From Ketobacter sp036337295 (GTDB lineage: Bacteria > Pseudomonadota > Gammaproteobacteria > Pseudomonadales > Ketobacteraceae), in assembly GCA_036337295.1 (NCBI GenBank), contig JAYZEN010000007.1:868001-932000 (forward strand): DNA of 64,000 bases, read 5' to 3'. This document shows positions 16,711 through 25,532 of this stretch, one piece after another. Made by a program: the position numbers and the translations under genes. Numbering within the stretch: the first letter of the stretch is position 1; every line of letters begins with the position of its first letter. The notes under the pieces were generated by a model that did no database searches, was not told the DNA's origin, and was given only the letters and a program-made list of their open reading frames with translations.

Positions 16711-17480
16711 GGCTTGTGCTCCCCTGCACAGGTGCCGGCCAGCAGTTCCGCAATGTGGCAGAAGCTCAACCCCGACCGGTCGAGAGACTGCAATTGCAGC
16801 AGGCAGCCAAGGTCGGCTGAGGTTACTCCGCTGGCGGAGCATTGCTCTACGGCAGCCAGCTTTTTCTGCCCCATGCGGCTGGATAGCGGATCGAACTTTG
16901 CCGCGAAGGTACCGCCAAAGCCACAACATACCTCCTGATCGTGGAGATGGGCCAGCCTGATCCCGGCTTTCAGCAACAGGCGGTGCCCGTGCTGATGGGA
17001 GTGGGTTTCCCGGCGGCAAGAGCAGCTGGTGTGATAGGCCCAGGTCTGCTGTGTGTGGTTTTTAGAGGGTGTCCCCGGTTGCCAGCCTTGCTCATCCAGG
17101 AACTGGCACAGCTCGCGAGTGCGGGCGGCCAGTTGGATGGCCTGTTCGAGCCAGGGGGTGTCCTGGGCAAACAGGCGGGGGTAATGGTTGATGATCATGC
17201 CGGCACAGGAACCGGAGGGCACCACCACCCAATCATATTCCTGCAACGCGGTGATCTGGGTCTTGGCCACCGCTATGGCCTGGTCACGATGGCCGGCATT
17301 GTAGCCTGGTTGGCCACAGCAGGTTTGATCCAGGGGTACATCCACTTTGAATCCCAGGCTCTCCACCAGCTGCACGCAGGCATGACCTATTTCCGGTCGC
17401 AGGCTGTTGGCCAGACAGGTGATGTACAGTGCAGCGGTGGGTGGCGTCTTCGCTTGATCAGGCATGTGGTTGTTTTTCAT
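16707..17480 (-). CDS. lutA: LutA-type lactate utilization protein
   Basis: A 257-residue protein with two cysteine-rich CCG domains: CCGQPGYNAGH in the first, PSGSCAGMI between, then SCSCR and CCGFGGTFAAKF in the second. These bind an iron-sulfur cluster in LutA, GlcF and heterodisulfide reductase relatives. It opens the lutABC operon for electron transfer from L-lactate. No lactate permease or LldR/LutR regulator is adjacent. Confidence 0.9.
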   Translation of the reverse strand: MKNNHMPDQAKTPPTAALYITCLANSLRPEIGHACVQLVESLGFKVDVPLDQTCCGQPGYNAGHRDQAIAVAKTQITALQEYDWVVVPSGSCAGMIINHYPRLFAQDTPWLEQAIQLAARTRELCQFLDEQGWQPGTPSKNHTQQTWAYHTSCSCRRETHSHQHGHRLLLKAGIRLAHLHDQEVCCGFGGTFAAKFDPLSSRMGQKKLAAVEQCSASGVTSADLGCLLQLQSLDRSGLSFCHIAELLAGTCAGEHKP

Positions 17481-17524
17481 GACCTATATTGGCGCCATCA
17501 TAGCAAAATTTTGTTGCAGAAGGG

Positions 17525-17552
17525 CTTGATATCCGCCGCGCTGACCCCATCT
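17525..17552 (+). promoter_or_regulatory. Sigma-32 heat-shock promoter of htpG
   Basis: CTTGATA at 17525-17531, a 13-base spacer and CCCCATCT at 17545-17552 match the sigma-32 consensus (CTTGAAA, 13-15 bases, CCCCATNT) with one mismatch. It lies 47 bases upstream of the htpG start. HtpG is a classic RpoH target, which makes the site convincing. Confidence 0.88.
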
Positions 17553-17599
17553 ACCGAGGGAATTTGACTTTTTGCGCAATTGAGGAGCACGTTACCACC

Positions 17600-19522
17600 A
17601 TGACTGTCGATGCCAATAAAGAGACCCTTGGCTTCCAGGCCGAAGTTAAACAGCTTTTGCATTTGATGATCCACTCTTTGTACAGCAACAAAGAGATCTT
17701 CCTGAGAGAACTGATTTCGAATGCGTCTGATGCGGCAGACAAGCTCCGTTTTCTCAGCCTCTCCCAGCCGGACATTATGGAAGGTGAGGGCGACCTTAAA
17801 ATCCGCATCGAATTCGACAGCGATAGCAAAACCATCAGCATCACGGATAACGGCATCGGCATGAACCGCGATGACGTGGTGAGTCACCTGGGCACCATCG
17901 CCAAATCCGGCACCAGCGAATTCCTCAAGAACCTGACGGGTGATCAGCGTAAGGATTCCCAGCTGATCGGTCAGTTCGGGGTGGGGTTCTACTCGGCGTT
18001 TGTGGTGGCCGACAAGGTGGAAGTCTTCACCCGCAAAGCCGGTGAGCCTGCTGAGAGCGGTGTGCACTGGACCTCAGAAGGTGAGGGCGAATTTACGGTG
18101 GAGCCGGTGTCCCGGGATCAGCGCGGCACCACCATCGTTCTGCACCTGCGTGAAGGTGAAGAGGAGTTCGCCGACGCCTGGAAGCTGCGCAGCATCATCT
18201 CCAAATATTCAGACCACATTTCCCTGCCCATCGAAATGATGAAGAACGAGATGGCGCCGGAGCCCGAGGAAGCGGAGGAGGAAGCCGAAGCCAAGGCGGA
18301 TAAAGCCCCTGAGTTTGAGGTGGTGAACAAAGCCACCGCATTGTGGACCCGCTCCCGCAATGAAATCAATGATGAAGAATACAAAGAATTCTACAAACAC
18401 ATCTCCCACGATTTTGAAGATCCCATCGCCTGGACCCATAACCGGGTGGAGGGCAAGCAAGAATACACATCTCTGCTGTATGTTCCCAAGCGGGCACCGT
18501 TCGACCTGTATCAGCGTGAGGCTTCGCGGGGGTTAAAGCTGTACGTGCAGCGGGTGTTCATTATGGATGATGCCGAGCAGTTCATGCCCATGTACCTGCG
18601 CTTTATGAAAGGCGTGCTGGATTCCAATGACCTGCCCTTGAACGTGTCGCGGGAAATACTGCAGTCCAATAAGACTGTGGAAAACATTCGTGGTGCCCTG
18701 ACCAAGCGCTCCCTGGACATGATCCGCAAACTGGAGCCTGAGGAATACAAGGAGTTCTGGAAACAGTTCGGTCAGGTGTTGAAGGAGGGGCCAGCAGAAG
18801 ACCACGCCAACAAAGAGAAAATTGCCGGCTTGTTCCGCTTTGCCAGCACCCATACCGGTACCGCAGAACAGGCGGTTGCGCTGGACGATTACCTGGAGCG
18901 AATGAAAGAAGGCCAGGACAAGATCTACTACATTTCAGCGGAAAATTACAATGCAGCCGCCAACAGCCCCCATCTGGAGATCTTCCGCAAGAAGGGCGTG
19001 GAGGTGCTGCTGATGTACGATCGCATCGATGAATGGATGATGGGTTACCTGTTCGATTACAAGGGCAAGAGCTTTATCAATATTGCCAAGGGTGACCTGG
19101 ACCTGGGCGCCATCGAAACCGAAGAGGATAAAAAGCAGCAGGAAGAGGTGGAAAAATCCTCCGAGGAGCTGGTGAAACGATTGAAGGACGTGCTGGAGAG
19201 CAAGGTCTCCGAAGTGAAGGTGTCCCATCGTCTGACCGACTCGCCGGCCTGTCTGGTGGTCGGTGCCTACGATATGGGCGCGCAGATGCGGCAAATTATG
19301 GAAGCCGCCGGTCAGAAGATGCCCGACAGCAAGCCCACCATGGAGATCAACCCATCCCACCCTCTGATGGAGCGCCTGAACGCTGAGGTGCAGGAGGACC
19401 GGTTCGAGGATCTAGCCCAGATCGTGTTTGACCAGGCCGCGCTGTCCGAGGGGCGGGCGCTGGATGATCCTTCCGCTTATGTAAAGAGAATCAATAAGTT
19501 ATTGATGGAATCCATTGGTTGA
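17600..19522 (+). CDS. htpG: Chaperone HtpG (Hsp90)
   Basis: A 640-residue cytoplasmic Hsp90. The N-terminal ATPase shows SNASDAADKLR, DNGIGMNRDD, SGTSEFL and GQFGVGFYSAF. An acidic linker lies around 217-235. The middle and C-terminal dimerisation domains are full length and the normal family size is reached. ATG 17600 is chosen over an in-frame start at 17564. It is a single-gene unit flanked by a sigma-32 promoter and an intrinsic terminator. Confidence 0.97.
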   Translation: MTVDANKETLGFQAEVKQLLHLMIHSLYSNKEIFLRELISNASDAADKLRFLSLSQPDIMEGEGDLKIRIEFDSDSKTISITDNGIGMNRDDVVSHLGTIAKSGTSEFLKNLTGDQRKDSQLIGQFGVGFYSAFVVADKVEVFTRKAGEPAESGVHWTSEGEGEFTVEPVSRDQRGTTIVLHLREGEEEFADAWKLRSIISKYSDHISLPIEMMKNEMAPEPEEAEEEAEAKADKAPEFEVVNKATALWTRSRNEINDEEYKEFYKHISHDFEDPIAWTHNRVEGKQEYTSLLYVPKRAPFDLYQREASRGLKLYVQRVFIMDDAEQFMPMYLRFMKGVLDSNDLPLNVSREILQSNKTVENIRGALTKRSLDMIRKLEPEEYKEFWKQFGQVLKEGPAEDHANKEKIAGLFRFASTHTGTAEQAVALDDYLERMKEGQDKIYYISAENYNAAANSPHLEIFRKKGVEVLLMYDRIDEWMMGYLFDYKGKSFINIAKGDLDLGAIETEEDKKQQEEVEKSSEELVKRLKDVLESKVSEVKVSHRLTDSPACLVVGAYDMGAQMRQIMEAAGQKMPDSKPTMEINPSHPLMERLNAEVQEDRFEDLAQIVFDQAALSEGRALDDPSAYVKRINKLLMESIG

Positions 19523-19532
19523 TACTGCCTCT

Positions 19533-19560
19533 GGCACCGGTGAAACAACCGGTGCCTTTT
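19533..19560 (+). terminator. Intrinsic terminator after htpG
   Basis: A perfect 9-bp GC-rich stem (19533-19541 with 19548-19556), a 6-base loop GAAACA and a T-run lie just after the htpG stop. Confidence 0.92.
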
Positions 19561-19593
19561 ATTTCATTTCAGCATTCCATCTGCCCGTAGGCC

Positions 19594-19602
19594 TGTTATG
19601 AT
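19594..19602 (+). promoter_or_regulatory. Extended -10 promoter candidate before 107-residue gene
   Basis: TGTTATGAT has the TGN extension plus TATGAT (five of six). No good -35 is present, as often with extended -10 promoters. It lies after the htpG terminator and 34 bases before the next start, so it may drive the gpsA-sixA unit. Confidence 0.4.
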
Positions 19603-19635
19603 AGGGAGAATGCACTGGTAACAAGGGGAGGCAAC

Positions 19636-19959
19636 GTGGTCGATTATTCAATCACTTACCCGTTCACCCGGGAGTCAGCAGAAGAGCTCAGAGAGCCTCT
19701 GCTGTCGGTTGTCCTGGATCTGATCAAAGCGGTTCAGGAGACGGAAGACGGCTACATTCTGGTATTCGGTCGAGTTCCCCAGGCCGTGCAGCCCGCCGCG
19801 CAACTGATGCAGGTCGAGCGTGTTATGAATCCCTTCATGCGGATGTCCCTAATCGTGGAGTCCAATGAAGGTCCTATCAAGATGGAAATGTCGGGCCCGA
19901 AAGGCACCAAGGAATTTCTGTATTCCGAATATGGCCTGAAACGCTGGGTTCTTTCTTAG
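19636..19959 (+). CDS. Conserved-looking protein of unknown function
   Basis: A 107-residue acidic soluble protein with no signal peptide or membrane segment and no motif I recognise. GTG 19636 has a strong ribosome site (GGGGAGG). It starts the unit leading to gpsA twelve bases later, which argues it is a real gene. Function unknown. Confidence 0.75.
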   Translation: MVDYSITYPFTRESAEELREPLLSVVLDLIKAVQETEDGYILVFGRVPQAVQPAAQLMQVERVMNPFMRMSLIVESNEGPIKMEMSGPKGTKEFLYSEYGLKRWVLS

Positions 19960-19971
19960 TTGGATAATTGA

Positions 19972-21024
19972 ATGACCACCGAAGTGAAGAAGGTTGCCGT
20001 GTTGGGTGGCGGGAGCTTTGGGACCTCCATTGCCAATATTCTTGCTGATAACGGGCACCAGGTTAAACTCTGGATGCGTAACGAAAAGACCGTGCAGGAT
20101 ATTGCCAATATCCATGAAAACACCCGCTATCTGCCTGGCAAAAAACTCAACCCCTCTATTCAGCCCACAACCTGTCTGGAAACCGCCGTCGGCAGTTCCG
20201 ATATCCTGTTTGTGGCCATCCCCAGTAAAGCGTTTAAACAGGTTGTGACCCAGGCCGCTCAATGGCTGGACCCGGGCAAGATCCTGGTGAGTACCACCAA
20301 GGGAATTGAAATGGACGGTTTCAAGTTCATGAGCCAGATCCTGGAGGATTGCACACCCTGTTCCAAAATAGGCGTATTGAGCGGACCCAACCTGGCCAAG
20401 GAAATCGCCGAACGTACGCTCACTGGTACGGTCATCGCCAGTGAATACGGTGAAGTGCGACAGACGGTGCAGGATGTATTGTCCTGCAGCTATTTTAGGG
20501 TTTACGCCAACAGTGACCGGTTTGGTGTGGAGCTCAGTGGTGCTCTCAAAAATATCTATGCGATCGCCTCGGGAATGGCGGCAGCCATGGGCATGGGCGA
20601 GAATACCAAGAGTATGCTGATCACCCGCAGCCTGGCGGAAATGAGCCGGTTTGCTGCGCGCCTGGGTGGGAATCCCATGACGTTTCTTGGCCTGGCCGGT
20701 GTAGGCGATCTTTACGTCACCTGTACCTCGCCACTGAGTCGCAATTACCAGGTGGGGTTTGCATTGGCCCAGGGGCGACCCCTGGACGACATACTGGATA
20801 CCCTCGGGGGCACGGCAGAGGGCGTGAACACCATCCGCCTGGTGAAAGGCAAATCCGATGAGCTGGAGGTGTACATGCCGTTGGTGCATGGCCTGTACGA
20901 GATTCTGTTTGAAGATAAGAGTTTAAAGGATGTCATCAAGAAATTGATGCTGGGAGAACAGAACACCGATGTGGAGTTTGTGTTGCCTGGCCCCGATAAG
21001 CTGGCCAATTTGAAACGGGGGTAG
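19972..21024 (+). CDS. gpsA: NAD(P)H glycerol-3-phosphate dehydrogenase
   Basis: A 350-residue enzyme that reduces dihydroxyacetone phosphate to sn-glycerol 3-phosphate for phospholipid synthesis. The dinucleotide loop GGGSFGTSIA is at the N-terminus, with the catalytic-lysine region SGPNLAKEIA and the C-terminal signature around GLAGVGDLYVTC. Full length for the family. It sits between two small genes and three bases before the DUF4389 gene. Confidence 0.96.
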   Translation: MTTEVKKVAVLGGGSFGTSIANILADNGHQVKLWMRNEKTVQDIANIHENTRYLPGKKLNPSIQPTTCLETAVGSSDILFVAIPSKAFKQVVTQAAQWLDPGKILVSTTKGIEMDGFKFMSQILEDCTPCSKIGVLSGPNLAKEIAERTLTGTVIASEYGEVRQTVQDVLSCSYFRVYANSDRFGVELSGALKNIYAIASGMAAAMGMGENTKSMLITRSLAEMSRFAARLGGNPMTFLGLAGVGDLYVTCTSPLSRNYQVGFALAQGRPLDDILDTLGGTAEGVNTIRLVKGKSDELEVYMPLVHGLYEILFEDKSLKDVIKKLMLGEQNTDVEFVLPGPDKLANLKRG

Positions 21025-21027
21025 TTT

Positions 21028-21306
21028 ATGAGTGAAGAGCAAGAAAAAGATCCGTTGTTCCTGACCGCGTTGTACATGATTTTATTTTATCTGGTGTTTG
21101 TGCTGGCCGGGTATGTACTGATTGGCCTGGGTATCATTCAGGTGGTGGTCAGGCTGCTCTCCGGTCAGCCACAGGATGAGTTAAAACGCTTCGGTGCCGG
21201 GTTCGGCCGTTATATGTCGCAAATCGTCGACTATATTTCCATGAAATCCGACGTTAAACCCTATCCTTTCAGTGAGTGGCCCATCGTCACCGAGAAGAAA
21301 AAATGA
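21028..21306 (+). CDS. DUF4389 small membrane protein
   Basis: A 92-residue membrane protein with one long or two close hydrophobic helices (about 10-47) followed by a polar tail. It matches the DUF4389 family. It follows gpsA by three bases and is followed by sixA, so the three are probably cotranscribed. No function is known. Confidence 0.8.
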   Translation: MSEEQEKDPLFLTALYMILFYLVFVLAGYVLIGLGIIQVVVRLLSGQPQDELKRFGAGFGRYMSQIVDYISMKSDVKPYPFSEWPIVTEKKK

Positions 21307-21316
21307 GTACCTCAAT

Positions 21317-21799
21317 TTGAGCACCCTTTACATCATGCGTCACGGCGACGCTATCTCGAGGGCCGCCACAGACGCCGAGCGGCCGCTGTCTGATCTGGGT
21401 CAGGGGGATGCGGCCAGCATGGTTCCCTGTCTGCTGGAGCGCCCGCCACAGACCATTTGGGTCAGCCCCTATTTGAGAGCACAGCAGACCGCAGCTATTG
21501 TGGTGACTGACTTGGTTCAGGCCGGCTTCAAGCCCAAAGTAGAGACGGTTTCGGGCATTACCCCGGAAGACAATCCGTACAAGCTGGTGGATCTTCTTTC
21601 TGACGTGACGGAAGGGCCCTTGATGCTGGTGAGTCACAATCCGTTTGTGAGCACGTTATTGAGCCTGTTGACCGAAGGGCATAGCCAAGCCCGCATCGGC
21701 ATGGCGACCGCTTCCATTGTCTGCCTGGACGGAGAGGTGAACGGGATGGGAACAATGACGCTGCAATGGTACAAAACCCCTGCAGATCAGGCCACTTGA
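21317..21799 (+). CDS. sixA: Phosphohistidine phosphatase SixA
   Basis: About 160 residues of the histidine phosphatase superfamily: RHGDA with the catalytic histidine near the N-terminus and SHNPFV with the second histidine. In E. coli SixA dephosphorylates NPr of the nitrogen phosphotransferase system. The TTG start at 21317 gives a normal N-terminus (MSTLYIMRHGDA); an in-frame GTG at 21272 or ATG at 21335 are alternatives. Confidence 0.88.
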   Translation: MSTLYIMRHGDAISRAATDAERPLSDLGQGDAASMVPCLLERPPQTIWVSPYLRAQQTAAIVVTDLVQAGFKPKVETVSGITPEDNPYKLVDLLSDVTEGPLMLVSHNPFVSTLLSLLTEGHSQARIGMATASIVCLDGEVNGMGTMTLQWYKTPADQAT

Positions 21800-21906
21800 G
21801 CCCGGTTGTATTTTATTGGGCGATCAGTCATAGTGCGAAAGCCTATCTGAAAAACACCAAAGCAATACGATAACAATAAGAGCAGCCATATAAGAGTACC
21901 CATATT

Positions 21907-23616
21907 ATGAGTGCCACCGCAAAAGTACAGCCCAGTCGCGAGGTGAAAATCAACACCGGCATTCCACTTCCCCTGGAACGTTTTTATCACTGGGAGCGGC
22001 ATAGCCCCAGTAAAATCTGTTTCACCCAGCCCATGGGCAACGGAACGATTCTGGATATCACCTGGCAGGAAGCTGGCAAGCAAGTTCGATCCATGGCGAC
22101 CTATCTGCAAAAAATTGGTGTGAAGCCAGGTGACAATGTCGCTCTGATTTCAAAAAATTGTGCGCACTGGATCATGGCGGACCTGGCGATCTGGATGGCG
22201 GGTGGTGTTTCTGTACCCTTGTATCCAACCCTGACGGCCGATAGTGTCCGCCAGATCATGGATCACAGTGAATCCAGGTTCCTGTTCGTTGGCAAATTGG
22301 ATGATTGGCCTGCCATGGCTGCGGGCGTACCCGAGGGTGTCACATGCATCAGTTTCCCGCTCAGTCCGGACACTGAATTCCCTTCCTGGAATGAAGTCGT
22401 CGAGGCCACTGATCCCATGAAGGAGAGCCCATCGCGGTCCCATGCTGAATTGGCTACCATCATTTACACATCCGGAACCACCGGTATGCCCAAAGGTGTG
22501 ATGCACACTTTCAACAGCATCGCCTCCGGAGCAAGCCAGGCAGCCAACATCTATGAAGCATCCACCGACGATCGTGTGCTGTCCTATCTACCGCTGTCCC
22601 ATGTGGCAGAGCGCATGGTGGTGGAAATGATGCAGTTGTATCAGGGCATGCACGTGTTTTTTGCCGAATCCCTGGATACCTTTGCCTCCGACCTGCAACG
22701 GGCCCGGCCCACCATCTTTTTTGCCGTTCCCCGCATCTGGGCGAAATTCCAGGCCGGAATTTTTACCAGGATGGACGAGCGCAAGCTGAACCTGATCTTC
22801 CGCATTCCGTTTTTGTCCAAAGCCATCAAGAAAAAACTGCGGGAAGCCATTGGTCTGAACGATGCCCGCTTGTGTTTCAGCGGTGCAGCGCCGATCTCAG
22901 GGTCGCTGCTGGACTGGTATAAGCGGCTGGGCATCGAGATCCTGGAAGTGTATGGCATGACGGAAAATATGGGCTATTCCCATAGCTCCCGTGAAGGCCA
23001 GGGGCGAGTGGGTTATGTCGGGCAGCCCAATCCTACCGTGGAAGTCAAAATTGGTGATGGGGGTGAAGTGCTGGTGCGCTCGCCTACCACCATGGTGGGC
23101 TATTACAAGGAAGCGGAAAAAACCCGGGAGGCGCTGACAGACGATGGTTTCCTGCGCACCGGCGATGTGGGTGTGATAGAAGCTGACGGCAGCCTGAAAA
23201 TAACCGGCCGCATAAAAGAGATTTTCAAAACCAGCAAAGGTAAGTACGTCGCACCCTTTCCCATTGAATCCAAGTTGCTGGCCAGTGCTCATGTTGAGCA
23301 ATGCTGTGTGGTGGGCAATGCCATGCCTCAACCCATCGCGTTGGTCGCACTGGCCGAGGCCGACCTGGCAGCCCTGCGTGATGGAGAAGGCAGGGACTCC
23401 ATCCATCAGGCTCTGACGCAGTTGTATGACCAGGTGAACGCGTCCCTTGACCCCCACGAAAAGCTCAAGACCATTGTGGTTACCAATGGTGAATGGTCAA
23501 TTGAGAATGGCATCATGACCCCTACGTTGAAAATCAAACGCAACGTGCTGGAATCCCGTTATGAGGATCGTATCGAAAACTGGTACGACACCAAAGAAAA
23601 AGTCCAATGGGAATAA
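21907..23616 (+). CDS. Long-chain acyl-CoA synthetase (AMP-forming)
   Basis: A 569-residue adenylate-forming ligase of the FAA1/COG1022 type. The phosphate loop YTSGTTGMPKGV and the A8-like TGDVG are present, and TGRIKEIFKTSKGKYV holds the C-terminal lysine hinge. It activates long-chain fatty acids for beta-oxidation or lipid synthesis. It is followed 56 bases later by an alpha/beta hydrolase, so the two may handle fatty acyl esters together. Confidence 0.92.
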   Translation: MSATAKVQPSREVKINTGIPLPLERFYHWERHSPSKICFTQPMGNGTILDITWQEAGKQVRSMATYLQKIGVKPGDNVALISKNCAHWIMADLAIWMAGGVSVPLYPTLTADSVRQIMDHSESRFLFVGKLDDWPAMAAGVPEGVTCISFPLSPDTEFPSWNEVVEATDPMKESPSRSHAELATIIYTSGTTGMPKGVMHTFNSIASGASQAANIYEASTDDRVLSYLPLSHVAERMVVEMMQLYQGMHVFFAESLDTFASDLQRARPTIFFAVPRIWAKFQAGIFTRMDERKLNLIFRIPFLSKAIKKKLREAIGLNDARLCFSGAAPISGSLLDWYKRLGIEILEVYGMTENMGYSHSSREGQGRVGYVGQPNPTVEVKIGDGGEVLVRSPTTMVGYYKEAEKTREALTDDGFLRTGDVGVIEADGSLKITGRIKEIFKTSKGKYVAPFPIESKLLASAHVEQCCVVGNAMPQPIALVALAEADLAALRDGEGRDSIHQALTQLYDQVNASLDPHEKLKTIVVTNGEWSIENGIMTPTLKIKRNVLESRYEDRIENWYDTKEKVQWE

Positions 23617-23672
23617 TGAGCCTGCATTGAGCCGCTGTAACGAATTTTGAATGGTAGTGATAAGTACGCTTT

Positions 23673-24461
23673 ATGCTGATTAATTTTTCACACGCCAATG
23701 GCATTCCGACGGCCAGCTATCAACCGTTGTTTGAGTCGTTAGCACCCCATCAGGTGATCTTCAATCCCCAGTACGGTCATAATCCGTTGTTTCCGTTCAC
23801 TGACGGCTGGACCCATCTGGCGGATGAGCTGCTGCATTTTCTGGATCAGCATGCGCGTGAACCGGTGGTGGCCGTTGGACATTCCATGGGGGCTGTATTA
23901 AGTTTTATCGCAGCCTGCAAATCGCCGCAGCATTTCAAAGGGGTGTTGATGCTGGACCCACCTCTGCTCTGGGGCAAGATGGCTTGGGGGTTCCGCTTTG
24001 CCAAGCTGATCGGGCGGGGGGATGACATTACCCCTGCGGGCAAATCCAAATTCCGAAAACGGGAGTGGCCGGATCGTCAAACGGCCATTGACTACTTCGC
24101 TTCAAAAAGCCTGTTCAAGTTTGAGCCAGCTTGTTTTGATGCCTTCTGTCAGGCAGCGCTTTCACCCAAGGCGCAGCAACCTGGAGAAAGCGAAGCAGTG
24201 GAGTTGGCGTTCAGTGTGGATGTGGAAGTGGGGATCTTCCGCAACACGCCCACCAATCTCAAAACCTATTCCCGACCGAAAAACCTGCCGATGAAAGTCA
24301 TCTACGGGGAGCAGAGCGATGCATCCCGTGCGGATTGCATTGAGCCTTTTTGCAGGCATTTTGGGATCGAGTGCCAGCTGATATCCGGCCGGCATATGTA
24401 TCCCCTGCAGCAGCCAGAACAAACAGTTGAGCTGATTCAGGAATTTATTAGCCGGCTATAA
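23673..24461 (+). CDS. Alpha/beta hydrolase
   Basis: A 262-residue cytoplasmic alpha/beta hydrolase. The nucleophile elbow is GHSMG with Ser71, and a likely catalytic histidine is in the C-terminal SGRHMYPLQQP. No signal peptide. It lies downstream of the acyl-CoA ligase on the same strand. Substrate unknown; an esterase or thioesterase is plausible. Confidence 0.85.
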   Translation: MLINFSHANGIPTASYQPLFESLAPHQVIFNPQYGHNPLFPFTDGWTHLADELLHFLDQHAREPVVAVGHSMGAVLSFIAACKSPQHFKGVLMLDPPLLWGKMAWGFRFAKLIGRGDDITPAGKSKFRKREWPDRQTAIDYFASKSLFKFEPACFDAFCQAALSPKAQQPGESEAVELAFSVDVEVGIFRNTPTNLKTYSRPKNLPMKVIYGEQSDASRADCIEPFCRHFGIECQLISGRHMYPLQQPEQTVELIQEFISRL

Positions 24462-24510
24462 CCCGACGCAGAAGGGAGTTTTAGCGGACAAGATCTTACC
24501 GGAAAAGGCC

Positions 24511-25530
24511 TTACCGAATGTGCTCTTGGATACGTGACAGAATGCCACGTTCCTTTTCCTCGTAACTGATCTGGTCATTTTCCCATAGGGGCTGTAGCGC
24601 AGTCTGCTCAAAGAACTGGATACCAAATTCACCGTAACGGCGCTGGATGCTCTTCTTGAGGTAGAACAGCTCGGCCTGATGCCAGGGTCGGATGGATCGT
24701 TGCGCCAGGGCATGATCCGCCAGTTCCTGAATACCTTTACCTTTGAGGGCGCTGGTTAAATATATCTTATCCTTGGCCGCCTGGTGATAATCGTCCTCCG
24801 CATGCAGCTCCACCAGCTTTGCCTGTTTCAACGAACTGCGCAGCATGTGATAGCTGGTGCGGGCCAGTTTTTCCTCGTCGCACTTGTTGACGATAAAGCT
24901 GTCCGGGATTTCCATTATGCCGCACTTCATAAACTGGATCTGGTCACCCGCCAGGGGCTGCATCACCAAAAAGGTGTGATCGGTCATGTATTGGATGTCG
25001 ATCTCATTCTGGCCGATGCCTACGGTCTCAATAATGATGCAATCAAACAGGTGACGAAGTACGCGGCAGGCCTGAAACGTGGATTCCGTGATGCCGCCCA
25101 ACTCCAGGTTCGAGGCCTGGGAACGGAAAAACAAGCGCGCCTCTTTTTTACCGTAATGCATGCGCGTGCGATCGCCAAGAATGGACCCACCGGATATCTG
25201 GCTGGAGGGGTCGATGGCCAGCACGGCAACCGTGATGTTGGGGTTTTTAGCCAGTAACTGGCGGCAGAGTTCTGCAATGAGGGAGGATTTGCCGGCCCCT
25301 GGCGTGCCGGTAAAACCCAGGATGCAGGCCTTGCGGGGGAACTGCTCCGGATGGTTTAGGATATGGTGGTGAACAGCCTGTCGTATGTGGGCGCTGTCCG
25401 GCAGTTTGCTTTCGAACAGGGTGATCAATTTGGCCAGCGGCCACTTTGTCAGGGCCCGTGCCTGGTTGAGCTTCTCAATCCAGGCCGGGTCCAGATCCGG
25501 TTGCTTAGGGGCAGAGGGCGTGTGAGACAA
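24511..25530 (-). CDS. meaB: MeaB/ArgK-type GTPase, B12-mutase chaperone
   Basis: A 339-residue G3E-family GTPase that protects and reactivates adenosylcobalamin-dependent acyl-CoA mutases. The Walker A loop GTPGAGKSS lies at about 75-83, followed by the DPSSQISGGSILGDRTRM switch region and the NKCDEEK base-specific motif. TTG 25530 starts two bases after the mutase stop, so it is the last gene of the operon and serves the adjacent mutase. Confidence 0.94.
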   Translation of the reverse strand: MSHTPSAPKQPDLDPAWIEKLNQARALTKWPLAKLITLFESKLPDSAHIRQAVHHHILNHPEQFPRKACILGFTGTPGAGKSSLIAELCRQLLAKNPNITVAVLAIDPSSQISGGSILGDRTRMHYGKKEARLFFRSQASNLELGGITESTFQACRVLRHLFDCIIIETVGIGQNEIDIQYMTDHTFLVMQPLAGDQIQFMKCGIMEIPDSFIVNKCDEEKLARTSYHMLRSSLKQAKLVELHAEDDYHQAAKDKIYLTSALKGKGIQELADHALAQRSIRPWHQAELFYLKKSIQRRYGEFGIQFFEQTALQPLWENDQISYEEKERGILSRIQEHIR

Positions 25531-25532
25531 CC

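Noticed and set aside
16711..17019. 100-residue N-terminal extension of LutB
   Set aside because: It lies wholly inside lutA, is arginine/proline-rich without family similarity, and a well-placed TTG with a strong ribosome site gives the normal LutB length.
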